NCBI GenBank assembly: GCA_036785325.1
Contig: JAXIVH010000002.1
Span: 11,266,572-11,330,571 of the forward strand
Direction: 5' to 3'
DNA length: 64,000 bases
Source of the DNA: Urophycis tenuis
Taxonomy: Eukaryota; Chordata; Actinopteri; Gadiformes; Phycidae
The notes under the pieces are model-generated. The model ran no database searches, had not been told where the DNA came from, and saw only the letters and a program-made list of their open reading frames with translations. Position 1 is the first letter of the stretch, and each line of letters starts with the position of its first letter. Position numbers and translations under genes: made by a program. Positions 51,100 to 63,544 of the stretch are shown here, piece by piece.

Positions 51100-51563
51100 T
51101 AGATTTAATCATATATGTTGGACTATATTTTTAATATTGATTGCTTAATCGGCTTCGATCACTATAGTTCCAAATTATAGAGCCAAAGGAGATATTTACA
51201 TGACAGAATTAGAGCGAAAACGTGTATTTGGTTTTCGCTTGTAATCGCGTTCTGGGAGTAGTATTGATTTCGCGTGCAAATTCCAATTGGCAGCCTCTCC
51301 ACTCGTGCGTCAGCGCGTCATCGCGGTTCACAGCGACGAAGCGAGTTGTAAGCAAATGAGGACGTGTGTAGAGACCTGACAGGGAGGAGGACCGAGGAGG
51401 AGACCACGGAGTCTCACATGTGCGTGAGAGCCGAGTGGAAGGGCGTGTATGTGTGTAAAAGTCGGTCTCTCACTGACGTGGAAAGTGGTAGAGAGAGAGA
51501 GAGATCGAGCTGACGGAGTAGTGGTGATTAGTTTTTTTTTTCTTCCCCAGACTGGAATTGTAT

Positions 51564-51763
51564 NNNNNNNNNNNNNNNNNNNNNNNNNNNNNNNNNNNNN
51601 NNNNNNNNNNNNNNNNNNNNNNNNNNNNNNNNNNNNNNNNNNNNNNNNNNNNNNNNNNNNNNNNNNNNNNNNNNNNNNNNNNNNNNNNNNNNNNNNNNNN
51701 NNNNNNNNNNNNNNNNNNNNNNNNNNNNNNNNNNNNNNNNNNNNNNNNNNNNNNNNNNNNNNN
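51564..51763. other. Assembly gap, 200 N
   Basis: Exactly 200 unknown bases, a size often used as a placeholder. True length is unknown. The left flank (51290-51560) is GC-richer with GA-rich runs and could be an exon or promoter region. Confidence 0.99.
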
Positions 51764-52860
51764 CAGGATAGTCTGCTGTCCAGCCCCTCAGTGCTCAGAG
51801 TGCTCAGAGGGTTTCAATCAAACACTTGTGGTCTGTCAGATATGAAGCTTTTAGGTCCATTCTTTGGCTGTTTGGGGGGAAGCAGTAACGTAATCATCAG
51901 GTTTCTCCAACAATCCTTCAATCCTTTGCGATCAATGCACTCAAATATGGCGCTGAAATCCAACAGTACTGCTCCCTCAGTGTTCTTTCTCTGTTCCTGC
52001 CCAGTGTGAGGCTCTGTGTGTCGTGGATCGCCCTGCTCTATAAGGCATGCTGTCACCTGCCGGGTCATCCATTGAGAAGCAGCATTGTTGCTGGTCGAAT
52101 ACAACCTCTTCCCGGAGTCCTCTCCGAGCAAGGCGCCAGGCTTGGTGTACGGTTTTGTGTGGTGTACACAGCCCCGGCCGTCTTAGGCACTGGACGCAGA
52201 CCTCTTCTCAGGCTTGCGAACACACTCCCTTCTGTAGACAGAGGCTACAGATGTGGCGAATTGGAGAGGCATCCTCATCCACGGTCGTCCGCCACACACT
52301 TTCAAAAAGACGGTCAATACCAGGTTGGTTCTCAATATTGATAGGCAGCAATCATTTTTTTTTACCTCTGCTGTAGAAACTTTACAATATGTAAATGTTA
52401 AATGTTATCTTTCATTATTTTCTCTTTTATACGTGGCTCTGCTTCTGGTGTTGTGAGTGTACCCACTTTGCCATAAAATAATCATTGAAATGATTGCCAA
52501 TTTGAGTTGAGTTGGTCTTTCTGCCCATGATGTCGTTCAGAGTACTCCAGCGCTTTTTCCCATCATGCTTTATGTCATTTAACTTTGATTTGTGGCAAAG
52601 TGACTTTTCCTTTTTGTTCAGTTTAGTCACGTTGTTCCTGAGTTCGCAACATGTTTGCCAGCCAGATGTGCAGCCCGACTTGTGTGCAGCATCTTCTGCT
52701 TTGAGTCTTTGAGCCGTACGTTTCTTTTAATTCTCCTTCGGCCCAGGGTTGTGGTAGACGTAACAGTTCGCTTCCTTACAGTTGCACGCCTGTCAATGAC
52801 AAAACCACTGTCCACCATCTTTTTTTTAACGTTTGGAGTCACCGGGTCATTAGGTGTGGT
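51764..52860 (-). mobile_element. Decayed LINE
   Basis: Minus-strand frames read KKRWSTLNDIMGRK and IGNHFNDYFM (52630-52500), then EGAVLLDFSAIFECIDRKGL and SFISDRPQVFD (51990-51815), in the order of a jockey-type LINE: linker then reverse transcriptase core. Frames are broken and the 3' part is lost in the gap. Confidence 0.65.
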
Positions 52861-53700
52861 AATGTCAGACTAACATACATTACACAAATGTCATCAACTA
52901 ATGAATCACCACAGAAAACCTTGTATGATCTATTTGGTCACACAAGGGAACTTTGGGGACTTTGGGGTTTTCCTGGACCAACACACAGATCATGAGACTC
53001 TGATCGCTAAAACCAGTGGGAACAGGGAGTTCAACAGTACTACAGCATTAGTTCAGACGTGATTCATACATGTGGATAATATATACCTTGCATTTGCTAG
53101 AAACACACAGTGGTACATAGATTACAGGCACGGATTACAGTGCGAAGTAATTTCTTCATTGGGCCACTTGAAGAAAGCAAATTCATGTTCAGGACTCTCA
53201 GAATATAGACGTCTCTATTCTCATTATAGACGCTGTCACTTAAAAAAAACAAAAAAAACATTGACATTATCCGATGTTAACAACATGATCAATATCCCGA
53301 AGCTTGTTTAATTGCTGCATATATTAACATGCGTCATTCTCAGCCCAGTGTCGACAGAGCCAGGCTAGAACCGTATTATGCAGCACGCGAGGTAACAGTC
53401 AGAGGCACGTGTAAGGCACCCTTTCCTCATCCTCCTCCTCCTGCCTTTGAGATGCACCAGCAGGATAGAGGAACAGTTTCTCATAACGCAGGAACGCTAT
53501 GGACCCTCGCCCTCACACAGCCGTCATTGCTGCCGTGAGGTATAAGTACAGGTTGGGTGCCGCAGGTAGACTTTGGACATTGGGGTTTGAACCTGAAACC
53601 TTTGGGCTTGGGTGTCCCCAACTGCCACCACTGTCCCGTGATGACTGTTAGAACTCAAAGGATCAGTTAGAGCCTCAGACACAACCTTTTTTATAGACGT

Positions 53701-53701
<1 letters not shown>

Positions 53702-53766
<65 letters not shown>
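53702..53766. repeat. (CA)n microsatellite
   Basis: About 65 bases of CA. Confidence 0.97.
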
Positions 53767-53768
<2 letters not shown>

Positions 53769-54461
53769 TAATGAGGGGCTCAACCGCAAGGCGTGTCTAT
53801 GTCTTGCTGAAAGGACAGCACAACACTGGCGATTGGAGAAAATTCAACCAGCCACCGGTTACCATGGGGACATCATGCCTTACTATATTACAACCATTAC
53901 AACATATTACAACACCTGCTCTCGTTTTACTACAACTGGATTAGGTTGTCGATCTTGTTGCGTTAGGTTGGCAACATCAAGTAGCATGGCAGTCGACGCT
54001 GTTTGGTTGTCAAATTAAAAGCCCCCTAAAGACCTCGAACTGAGATTGAAACAGCGTTGATTGGTCTATTGACCTGAATTCAATCAGCTGTTTATCTGAA
54101 TAATATGAATCAACTTTATTGGTTAAAGTTTTCATGCATAATGCTTATAATCTTCATAACCTATATAAAAAACGATAGGCCTATTATGTCCGAATTGTTT
54201 TTGCATGTTTCACAAAAAGTATGAGTAAGATTCCCCTTCTACACAACTTTGAGGTGAAATAATGAAAGTGAAAGCGAAAGAAGAGATAAAGGTTAGACGC
54301 GGTCAACACACCGTTCCAATCTGGTTTGACCGTTCTGAGGAGGCGGTTTGAGGTTAGTGAAGAGAGACAGAGCCGCAGCAACCAAGTACGACACAACACT
54401 GACCCCTAGTGGAGGGACACGGGCTGGTTGAGCAGGCGCAAACCATGGCCGCACAATATAG

Positions 54462-54588
<127 letters not shown>

Positions 54589-56506
54589 AATGGCGCCGTA
54601 TAGTGGACTCACTCGGACCTCCTTTGATGCGATGGAGGCTGACAGGCGTGAAGGAGGTCCAATCAGCCGCGTAGGCACCGTCAATTAACCCTCCGTGGCC
54701 GGGTGAAACCGAACATAATTGCCCGGGCCGCGGCCTGCCCACTGTGGGCTGAAATGGGCATTAGCGGCGCTGCCAGGTGACCATTAAGCACAGCGGAACC
54801 ACCGCGAGCTCCTCCAAATCACATAGTTACAGTTGCTAGGCAGACCTAATTGGCATGGCATCGCCAAATGGCGACAGTTTTTCTACATTTCACACTTCCA
54901 CAATCAATTAGGAGGTTAAGTTCGTCTGCTTTTGGTGATAATCAAGTTTATCTTACGATTTCCGAGAGTGGATTTAAGATGTAGCACTCTGTTGGATCAC
55001 AGATCACGAGGCTGCAGTGAACTGCCTCGTTGAGAATAATCAAATGAAAGGTTTTTAGACTATTCTATAGGCCTAATTATAAAATAAATGTAGTCTTTTT
55101 TTAACATACATAGTTTACAGGTTATCTGTCATACGCAAACTATCTGATGCTGGTGAAAGTCATGTTAGAGTTGTGTTTATAAGGCTTTATTTGTAATAGG
55201 CCTATATAATTTATGAGACAGACAGACAGAAATAGGCCTACTTTAATAATCCCAGAGGGAAATTGCTTTAGTTACAACTACTCCAGTCGAATGGTAAGAT
55301 GGTAAAAGAGAAAATAAAAACAGTATAGAGAAGTCAGAGTGAAATATAAGTATAAAATATAGAAATATGCAAAACATATACATAGGCTACATAAATCTAG
55401 GCATACCATTTTTTAACACTAAAAGAAATAGCATACGCAAAGAATACACAAAGAAATAGCATACACTATGTGCATACCTACAATAAATATAAATTAGAAA
55501 TATAAAGGTCAGTGAATGTCCAAAGTTGTAAAGTGATAAGTGACAATAATGTGCAGGTGACCACAAAGAGTTATTTTTTATCTGTGCACTTTGTTCACCA
55601 AACGTACTCTTGATTCCTTTGTATGTCTTGCAATGTCAAGGAATTGACAATAAAGCTACTTTGACTTTGAAGATAAGATAAGATAAAAATTATAAAAATA
55701 TTATGTAGAAATATGTATAATGTACAAATTACATTCTAAGTGAATATAATCATAGACATAGCTTAATGGTACAGGTAATAGTAAAGTTATTTTTAGTCAG
55801 TAAATCATTTAGTTGTGATTGTATTCTTGAGATTCTGAGATGCTCTGGGCATGACAAACTCTTCACTCTAAACATTCAATTTCAAAACATATGATTGACA
55901 TTCTTTTTTGGTCAAGGTTTTTTAAAATTATTTTTTAAAGCACAGAGGTACAGTACAAATATTCATTTGAGAGTCAAAGAGCACAGACTCCCACCACCCC
56001 ACCCCCTCCCACACACCCACTCAGTCCCCCTCCCTTGACAAAACAGGCTTACAAATACATCACAGACACCACAGACACACAAATCCTAAGTAACAGTAAA
56101 GATTAACCTAACCACATAAAAAAAAATAATAATAATAAAATACATGGTGGACAGAGCATTGGTGGTTAGCTGCATAAAAGCCACAGTTACGGTGTATTTG
56201 TGATAATGCCATAACAAGAGAGTCATAGAGGCTGCAAAGTGAGGGTTTTGAGAGTTAACAGTTGCAATTGAAAGGAACAGATATACAGTATGTCCTATAA
56301 ATACTAGGCCAGTGTAGAAGGAGAATAGAAAACCAAATCATGGGAGTGTTTGTAAGTAAGTAAAGTGCAGTGCTTGAAAAATCTAGTTGTGTCCCCGCGT
56401 GAGTGAATTTGATTTTCTCTCATTTTCAGAAAAACAAGAGGTCTTTCATCCAAGCAGATACAAGAGGGGGCCGTGGTGATTTCCAGTTAAATAGAAATCA
56501 TATTAA

Positions 56507-58162
56507 TCATGATCCACGGGGTAAAGATCTGGACAGATCACCTGTCATCTGACTGACAGGTGAGATGATCAGGGGGGCGATATTTTCCCCACCGTTGTTC
56601 AAGCCCGGTTTGAGGATTGGATGGAGAGGCTCACTAAAGGCGCATCCCCTAGCAGAGTAGATATGGACCATCTCTGTCACTTCGTAGAACGAGACCAGAC
56701 CCTTGTCATAATCCACAAACACCCCCACCTTCTGGGGCTTTGCTCTCACAGGGAGGTGGACCACAGGATCGCAGTTCACTATGAACTCGTTGTATTTAAA
56801 GTTGAGCGTCCAGAAGCCATTCTCCGGGGTGGACGTGATTCGTCCTATTCTGTTGATGGACTTTCTAGCCACTCCTATCTCCCATTTGGTCTTTCCTTTG
56901 GTCTCGACCTCAAAGTAAAATCTCCCCGAGGAGAAGCTCTGCTCCGTGAGAATGTATGGATACAGACTGAATCTCTCTGGGCTTTCTGGGAGGTCATTCC
57001 AATCATGTCCGTCGTGAACCTGTTTCTCATCGTCTGACAGAATGAGCTGGCGGTTGGCCGTGTCGGGGTTCAGAGACACGTCCACTTCATACTGCCGGAG
57101 CCTGCCGAGTTCAGCGTCGTGCAGCTTCTTCATCTCTGTGTTCAGCGTCTCTTCCAGCTGATCCAGGGATCTCCTTAGGGTGTCTACAGGTGGTGAAGGG
57201 AGGTCCTCCGTTGTTCTCCAGTCCCTGATGCCTTGATTAGTCTTCAGGGATCTCAAGGTCTGGACAAAATGGAGGTGGTCTTCGCTGTGTGAGAGTCGCT
57301 TCACCTCTGAGCTTCTATTGGTCAGATCCTCTATATCCTGTTCTAGCTCTTTGATGAGGCCTTCACATTGTTTATCTGTTGATTTCAGATTATCGGCAAC
57401 AGTTTGACTGAAATCCTGCCAGCACTCTTCAGCAAAGCAGATGAGAACTTTGATGACCTGTGCACCTTCGGATAACTCTCTGTCTGTGTTTTCTTTGTTC
57501 AATTCCATTGCATCTCTGATAAACTGAATCATCTGTTGTCTCTCCTGGATCCTCTGCTGAGCCACAGAATCTATGTTCCCCAGCTGGGCTATCTTCTCAT
57601 CATATTCCTCCTTTAGAGGTACAACGGAGTGGAACTTGTGGCCTGTCTCTGTGCAGATCTTACATACAAACACCTGTTCAGTTTTGCAGAAGAGCTCGAG
57701 TAGTTGATGGTGTTCTGTACACATCCTGTCTACCAGACGGTCCATAGGCTCGACCAACTGATGTGTCTTCAGGCCTGCGACTCTCCCATGTGGTTCCAAG
57801 TGGGTCTCACAATAAGAGCTGAGACACATTAGGCAGGACTTCACAGCCTTCAGCTGGGTCCCACTGCAGATGTCACAGGGAACATCTCCTGGCTCAACAC
57901 AAGGCTCTTTCAGTTGTACAGACCTTGTAAAATTAGCAGTCATCTCTGCTATGAAGGTATTGACCCGTAACTCAGGTTTTGTGAGGAAAATCTCATTGCA
58001 AGTTGGACATTTGTTATTGGCTTGTTTGTCCCAGAACATTGTAATACAGGTTCTACAGAAGTTGTGTCCACATGGTATGGAAACTGGACTGCTGAACACA
58101 TCGAGACAGATTGGACAAGAGAAAGCCAGTTCTTCGGGCAACAAAATGCCGTACGACGCCAT
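56507..58162 (-). CDS. TRIM-family E3 ubiquitin ligase (RING, B-boxes, PRY-SPRY)
   Basis: One coding exon of 551 residues. RING (about 15-58) has CPICLDVFSSPVSIPCGHNF and CPTCNEIF with all C3HC4 ligands. B-box-like segments (about 96-185) have CDICSG, CLMCLSSYCETH, then CTEHHQLLELFC and CKICTETGHKFHS. A coiled coil spans about 190-350. PRY-SPRY (about 355-535) has LNPDTANRQLILSDDEKQV, RFYFEVETKGKTKWEIGVA and KVGVFVDYDKGLVSFYEV. It transfers ubiquitin with SPRY-chosen substrates. Fish have many such TRIM genes (bloodthirsty/TRIM39-like, finTRIM), often antiviral. The exact subfamily is not certain. An acceptor (TGTACAG|GA) lies two bases before the ATG, so a leader exon exists and this is not a retrocopy. 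Confidence 0.92.
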   Translation of the reverse strand: MASYGILLPEELAFSCPICLDVFSSPVSIPCGHNFCRTCITMFWDKQANNKCPTCNEIFLTKPELRVNTFIAEMTANFTRSVQLKEPCVEPGDVPCDICSGTQLKAVKSCLMCLSSYCETHLEPHGRVAGLKTHQLVEPMDRLVDRMCTEHHQLLELFCKTEQVFVCKICTETGHKFHSVVPLKEEYDEKIAQLGNIDSVAQQRIQERQQMIQFIRDAMELNKENTDRELSEGAQVIKVLICFAEECWQDFSQTVADNLKSTDKQCEGLIKELEQDIEDLTNRSSEVKRLSHSEDHLHFVQTLRSLKTNQGIRDWRTTEDLPSPPVDTLRRSLDQLEETLNTEMKKLHDAELGRLRQYEVDVSLNPDTANRQLILSDDEKQVHDGHDWNDLPESPERFSLYPYILTEQSFSSGRFYFEVETKGKTKWEIGVARKSINRIGRITSTPENGFWTLNFKYNEFIVNCDPVVHLPVRAKPQKVGVFVDYDKGLVSFYEVTEMVHIYSARGCAFSEPLHPILKPGLNNGGENIAPLIISPVSQMTGDLSRSLPRGS

Positions 58163-58338
58163 TCCTGTACACCAAAGACAAAATGATCACTCAAAAAAGT
58201 AAAATGTATCTTATAACTGAAACTGAAACCATCAGAAAGACGTCTGAAAATATATAAATATATAAATGAATAACACAACACAGAGATGCCAATAGCCTAT
58301 AATGACAATATAGGCTACTTGTTAAGTATCTTCTCACC

Positions 58339-58450
58339 TTAGAGTTTTGTTGATTTTCAGTATATTGTCTTTCAAGTGACAGCTAGGAACACAACCACAC
58401 TGTTGGACTGTTGGATTTACTTTCATTTCTCAAATATAAACTGACGGCCC
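58339..58450 (-). promoter_or_regulatory. Candidate TRIM 5' leader exon and promoter
   Basis: On the minus strand, CAAAACTCTAAG|GTGAGAAG is a strong donor at 58339, pairing with the acceptor next to the start codon. Upstream lie AGAAATGAAAGTAAATCC (imperfect IRF-like) and a GC-rich GGGCGGAGCCGGGCC. Confidence 0.55.
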
Positions 58451-58535
58451 GGCTCCGCCCCCAACAAAAAACACCTAACTTAACGTCACTGAAAGACATG
58501 TGATCATGGTGCGTACATTGTTTGGCAAAGGAAGC

Positions 58536-58545
58536 GAAAAAGAAA
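58536..58545 (+). promoter_or_regulatory. ISRE/IRF-like motif
   Basis: GAAAAAGAAA fits the GAAANNGAAA core bound by IRF and ISGF3. It is about 370 bases upstream of the TRIM start codon and about 90 to 200 upstream of its leader exon. Interferon control is plausible for a TRIM gene but inferred from sequence only. Confidence 0.35.
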
Positions 58546-59307
58546 GAATAGTCATTCTGTGTTTAATGGCAGGACATTATTGTCAGTGTCCGTCAATTGG
58601 ATTTGTTGTCCCCTCTCTTTGCTTGAGCCTCTCTCCCTCACAATGTCAGTGCACAGCCCTGCTGTTAATATACGTAGGCCTAGTGTATAATAATTTGTGT
58701 ATAAGCGCATGTGTTGACGGCACTAAAGATATGAATAAAAGTAACCTAAAGCAAAGGCACAACTTATGTCGTTGTGCAGCAGTGTCATATGGTTTCTGGC
58801 CACAGGGTGGCGCGGTTCTCCTCTTCCCAGTTTTCCAGCTTGTCTGTCCAATGTTGGCAAAACATCCCCCTCCTCATCGTGTGGGAAAAATGGCGGACAC
58901 GCACTAAATCAACATCAGATCAAAAAAACAAACATATTACCAAACAAAGGTAAACATACTAGATATTCTCTTCAATCCCCAGCGCGTTTCCAGACCGACC
59001 GCTCTCACACTCGTATGCTGCTATTTCGCTTATGCTAATATTGATAATCAGGTCACCGACAGCTAGCTGTAACGTTACCGTTAGCATGCTTCGGTAGCAT
59101 GTGGGGCATGCTGGATGCTGTGTGGGATTACATTTGTGTCTTGTGGGTTTTTTTGTCAGCGGTTCTTCTCACGAATGTGGCTTTTGTTAGCCGATGTATG
59201 CCCTTAAATAACGCTATTCGGCGCGCATGTACAACATGGTTATCTCGGCGTAAACATTGGTTACTATCCTCCGATGACCAGGGAGGATGAATAACTGCGG
59301 CTTGATG

Positions 59308-59362
59308 TTACAAGCATACCAAAAACATCTATGTTGCATAGATGTTTTTTCCAGTATGCTTT
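59308..59362. repeat. Hairpin-forming inverted repeat
   Basis: AAAAACATCTATG and its complement lie 3 bases apart, and the match extends outward to ACAAGCATAC with small gaps, giving arms of about 25 bases. Confidence 0.75.
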
Positions 59363-60174
59363 GTATTTTTTGAATGGAGCTCCCGGCATGTGATGATAGT
59401 CAAATAGCGGAGATCATATCTGTTATGAATGGCATCCTCCTCTCTGCTCCGCACATAGAAGGGGGGCAGGCAAGTTTGTTTCCGAGCATGTTGGACGTGA
59501 ACGCAACAGAGTGGGTGTGTGCGTGTGTGCATTTTCGTGCATCCGTGTCGTGTGTGCGCGAGTGATCTATGACGGTCCCGTTAATCACCACACATCACGA
59601 TCACGCATTTTTCATAGACACGAGTGAACCTCAGATCACTGTAAGATCGGCGAGTTTAACCCGGGGGTCCTGTCACTTTGCCAGGCGGAAACAGGAGGGA
59701 GAGGGTCGCCTTCCCCTTGGCGCAAGAAAAAGGCGCACTTCTATTGAAAGGGAAGTTATCGGGAGAAGAGGAGCGTTTCACTGTTATGAAGTTTTAAGGT
59801 AACATCATATATATCCATACGCGTGTGTGCGCACGCGCGTTCGCGCGTGCATGTAATGCCACAACTGTTGATCTCTACTGTAATGAATAAGGGTCATTTT
59901 CAACGTGGCCACCAAAGCCAGTGTATTTGCTTAAGTTTCATGCAGACCGTTGTTGGTAAAGCCAAGGGATTTACGTTTTTCGAATGTGAACGGGAGTCCA
60001 TGCTGTTAGAAAATGTATTTATTTGAACGCTGATTGTGGCTGAAACAAATAGACAAACATTGTACGAGTATACACTGTTGATTAATTTTTTAGTTTGTTT
60101 TACTGATAAATGCAAGCATTCGTTGCAATTGCTTCAGAAGTGGACAGATTGCCACACCCTTTTACCTTTTAAAT

Positions 60175-60243
60175 ACAACACACTAGGTCCTAGTGTGTTG
60201 TAAAAAACAACAACGATGTTGACCTAGTGACTAGGTCAACATC
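60175..60243. repeat. Two adjacent perfect palindromes
   Basis: 60175-60201 has 12-base arms (ACAACACACTAG) around GTC. 60215-60243 has 14-base arms (GATGTTGACCTAGT) around one G. Both centres share CTAG/CCTAG words. Confidence 0.9.
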
Positions 60244-61224
60244 CTCGTTATTTTTTTCACACTCAATCAATTACAGAAGCGATGCAGTTCAATTCAAGCC
60301 CGTTAGATGTTTTGGTTGGATCTCCAGTAGGGAAGTCTGGCCACCTGAAGATAGACGATCCATCTGTTGATGTCTGGTCTTGTGTTCAGACTGGAGTGGA
60401 CTTGAGTGGGGGCTTTTGATGATTTCCCTTATTCTTTGAATCGGCTGAATACAATATGTTAATCAAATTCAGTCAACATACAGACGCTATTTGGAAAGGG
60501 ATCGGGATATCTGTCAGTTTAATAAACAAACTACATTTGATCAAATGCGTACAGATCATTTCACGACCGGTGCATCGTAATGCATTGTGCCATGTGCATG
60601 AATTGAACTACTTCTTGGTTTGCATTCCTGTTGGTTTTATTTTTTCACAGAAGAGGCCAGTACTTTTCTTGAACTGGGACCGTATTGCTGAGTATGAGGA
60701 AACCAGTGCCACAGAAAGGTACCAAGTCCGATCACATGGTCCTAGATCCCAAAGTCAGACTATGTGATCCAGGGCTGGAATGCTTCGTCCTGGACCATCT
60801 GGTCCCGGATGACCTCGTCCTGGACCACATAGTCCAGACTCACAAAGTGAGATAACGGGTGTCATAAGTACATTTAGCATCTGAGGTACATGTCTCTCGC
60901 CTTACGTTCTCCAATGGATTAGACAGCAGCGCTAAGTAAGCGGCCATTGCTGGGCCGCGAGGAGTGGGAGGCGGCTAGTGTTTCACGCTACGTCCTTCAC
61001 ACTCCCCTGCTGTTCACTTCACACGTCCAGCCAAGCGGGGCGTCTTCTCATCACATCTTTTGGGTAGTCGGTTGCTCAGGGGGCTGGCGGTAGCGTTGCC
61101 AGGGGGCTGGCGGTCACATTTAGAGCAGTGGGTTTGTCAGGGGGGGGGTTTTGGGTGGGCTGGAGGCGGGGGTGGTTGTAGGTCCTGGTTGGATTATAAT
61201 TCAATGACGTTGTTTTTTTTTCAG

Positions 61225-61305
61225 CCATTGAATGGAAAGATGCCAGAAGGATCAAACATGCACGCAGCGGGCGGCCGTCCAGAGTCCCCTCGCAGTACCA
61301 AGCAG
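61225..61305 (+). CDS. Possible 5' coding exon of the scmh1-like gene
   Basis: The segment lies between a strong acceptor (TTTTTTTTCAG|CC) and a donor (AAGCAG|GTAGCC) and codes MPEGSNMHAAGGRPESPRST. Its end is in phase 0, whereas the next recognised exon (62374) needs one base from before. Either another exon lies between or this exon belongs to an alternative transcript. Low certainty. Confidence 0.3.
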
Positions 61306-61350
61306 GTAGCCCCACGAGAAGCTGCTGTTCATCCACCCTTGTAATGTAGA

Positions 61351-62158
61351 CATGTAATTAGGGATGCACCGAGTCCAGATTTTTAGGGTTCTGCCGAATA
61401 CCGAATCCACTGGTTAAGATTCTGCCGAATCCGAACCCGAATACCGAATCCTACTCCCATCCTACTCCCATCCTACTCCATTAACACTTAACACATTAAT
61501 GAAGTAAACAACGTCAACATCAGTGTTTTTTTTTCGTTTTATTTAATTTCCACTGGGAAAAAATAGGCAACTTTCTGCAAAGTAAAGTGTTTTTCTTAAA
61601 AAAAAAAACAACAAAGAAAACAAACAGAATATGTTTGGTGACTTAACTGAAGTGAATGTTATTGAACATTTAATCCATAAACATGGATAATAGGCTGTTT
61701 TTTTTTTTCTTCGTTTAGATCATAGGCAATGATGAGAAGTTTTCCTTCGTGCACAACTCATATTCTTTCGGATGTTTCATACGCAAATGCTTTAACGGCG
61801 GGGATGTTGTGTATTGTTTAGGTTCCTTGCCACCACGAGACAAATCGGCATTGCAAATTGAACGTGTAGCTCGACTTGAATCGCCTTCTTTTATCTGAAA
61901 GAACTGCCAAACGACACTTTTTCTGTCCACTACTTCCATTTTCGCTTTCTGGCAGCTATAGCCACTGCATTCCAACGCGCTACTTTTTTGTAAACAGATA
62001 ATTACGTCGACCAGCGTGGCGCGCGCAGTGAAAGCGTAGGATTCGGGTTCGGTGGAAAAAAATGCCAAGGTTCGGCAGAACCCGAACCCCTCAAAAAAGC
62101 CCAATATTCGGCTGAATCCGAACCCGAATACTGGATTCGGTGCAACCCTACTTGTAAT
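61351..62158. mobile_element. hAT relic with BED finger
   Basis: The element 61359-62150 (792 bases) has ends TAGGGATGCACCGA and, inverted, TAGGGTTGCACCGA. Flanks CATGTAAT and CTTGTAAT match at 7 of 8 bases, the hAT duplication length. It lies in the presumed intron before the first scmh1 MBT exon. Confidence 0.85.
61715..62104 (-). pseudogene. BED zinc-finger piece of a hAT transposase
   Basis: The minus-strand frame reads VVWQFFQIKEGDSSRATRSI, CNADLSRGGKEPKQYTTSP and LKHLRMKHPKEYE, a BED finger with its aromatic start and HxxxxxH end. The first cysteine of the CxxC pair appears replaced (TRSIC), so zinc binding is probably lost. The rest of the transposase is missing. Confidence 0.75.
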
Positions 62159-62373
62159 GTAGACATGTCACATGATATGTCACAGTTGTTGCGTATTCTT
62201 TAGATCCAAGTCAGGTCCCAACTTTTTTAGCATGTCAATTTCCTTCACAGAAGGACTGACAGAAGGAACTGAGGAATGACAGAAGAAATGAAGCAGTGCT
62301 CTTTTGATATCAGCCGTACTGCAGCTGTCTTGGCTAACCTAACTCCCCCCCCCCCCCCCCTGTGTCCTCGCAG

Positions 62374-63501
62374 GTCATTTCAGCTGGGAGAAGTATCTGA
62401 AGGAGACGGGAGCCAGCGCTGCCCCGCCCTCCTGCTTCAGACAGGTCAGACCCGACGCCCACGTTGCTGAGAGAGTGCTCAGAGGAGTTGATGTAGAGCA
62501 TGTTGGTTGAAGTCTCTCCCCCGTCCCTCCCCCGTGCCTCCCCCGTCCCTCCCCCCCCCCCCAGAGCGCCAGCCCGCCGCTGAATGAGTTCAAGGCGGGC
62601 ATGAAGCTGGAGGCCCTGGACCCGCGCAACACCACCTCCACCTGCATCGCCACGGTGGTGGGGCTGACGGGCTCCCGCCTCCGCCTGCGCCTCGACGGCT
62701 CCGACAACAAGAACGACTTCTGGCGCCTGGTGGACTCCTCGGAGATCCAGCCCATCGGGAACTGCGAGAAGAACGGCGGCATGCTGCAGCCGCCGCTGGG
62801 TGAGGGGACGCACATGCACACACACACACGCACGCACGCATGCACACACACGCAGGCACGCACACACACACACACACACACACGCGCGTACGCACGCACA
62901 TGCACACACACGCAGGCATGCTCACACACACGCACGCACGCACGCACGCACACACACGCAGGCACGCTCACACACACACGCACACAGACATACACAGACG
63001 CACGTACGCACACACACACACACGCAGGCACGCTCACACACACGCTCACAGACACACACACACGCGCGTACGCACGCACATGCACACACACGCAGGCATG
63101 CTCACACACACGCACGCACGCACGCACGCACACACACGCAGGCACGCTCACACACACATGCACACAGACATACACAGACGCACGTACGCACACACACACA
63201 CACACACGCGCAGGCACGCTCACACACACGCTCACAGACATATACAGACGCACGTACGCATGCGCACGCACATGCACATGCATGCACGTACGCTCTCACA
63301 CACACACACACACAGACATGCACACACACACACACACACACACACAGACATACACAGACGCACGCACACACACACAGAGATGCACACACACATGCACGCG
63401 CACGCATGCACGCACACTCACACACACACACAAACATGCACACACAAACATGCACACACACACACACACACAAAACACACCCAGGTGCACCTAAAGGGGC
63501 A

Positions 63502-63544
<43 letters not shown>

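Larger units (their letters stand above)
58600..61220. other. Probable 5' region of the scmh1-like gene
   Basis: AAAAATGGCGGACACG at about 58887 is YY1-like, as at many vertebrate start sites. 59374-59520 has an open frame MELPACDDSQIAEIISVMNG of balanced composition that might be a real exon, but I recognise no homologue. The rest holds palindromes and ordinary sequence. Confidence 0.3.

Noticed and set aside
56507..58162. Intronless TRIM frame as a retrocopy
   Set aside because: A splice acceptor sits next to the start codon with a good donor at 58339, there is no poly-A tail, and the SPRY-type fish TRIMs can have a single coding exon.
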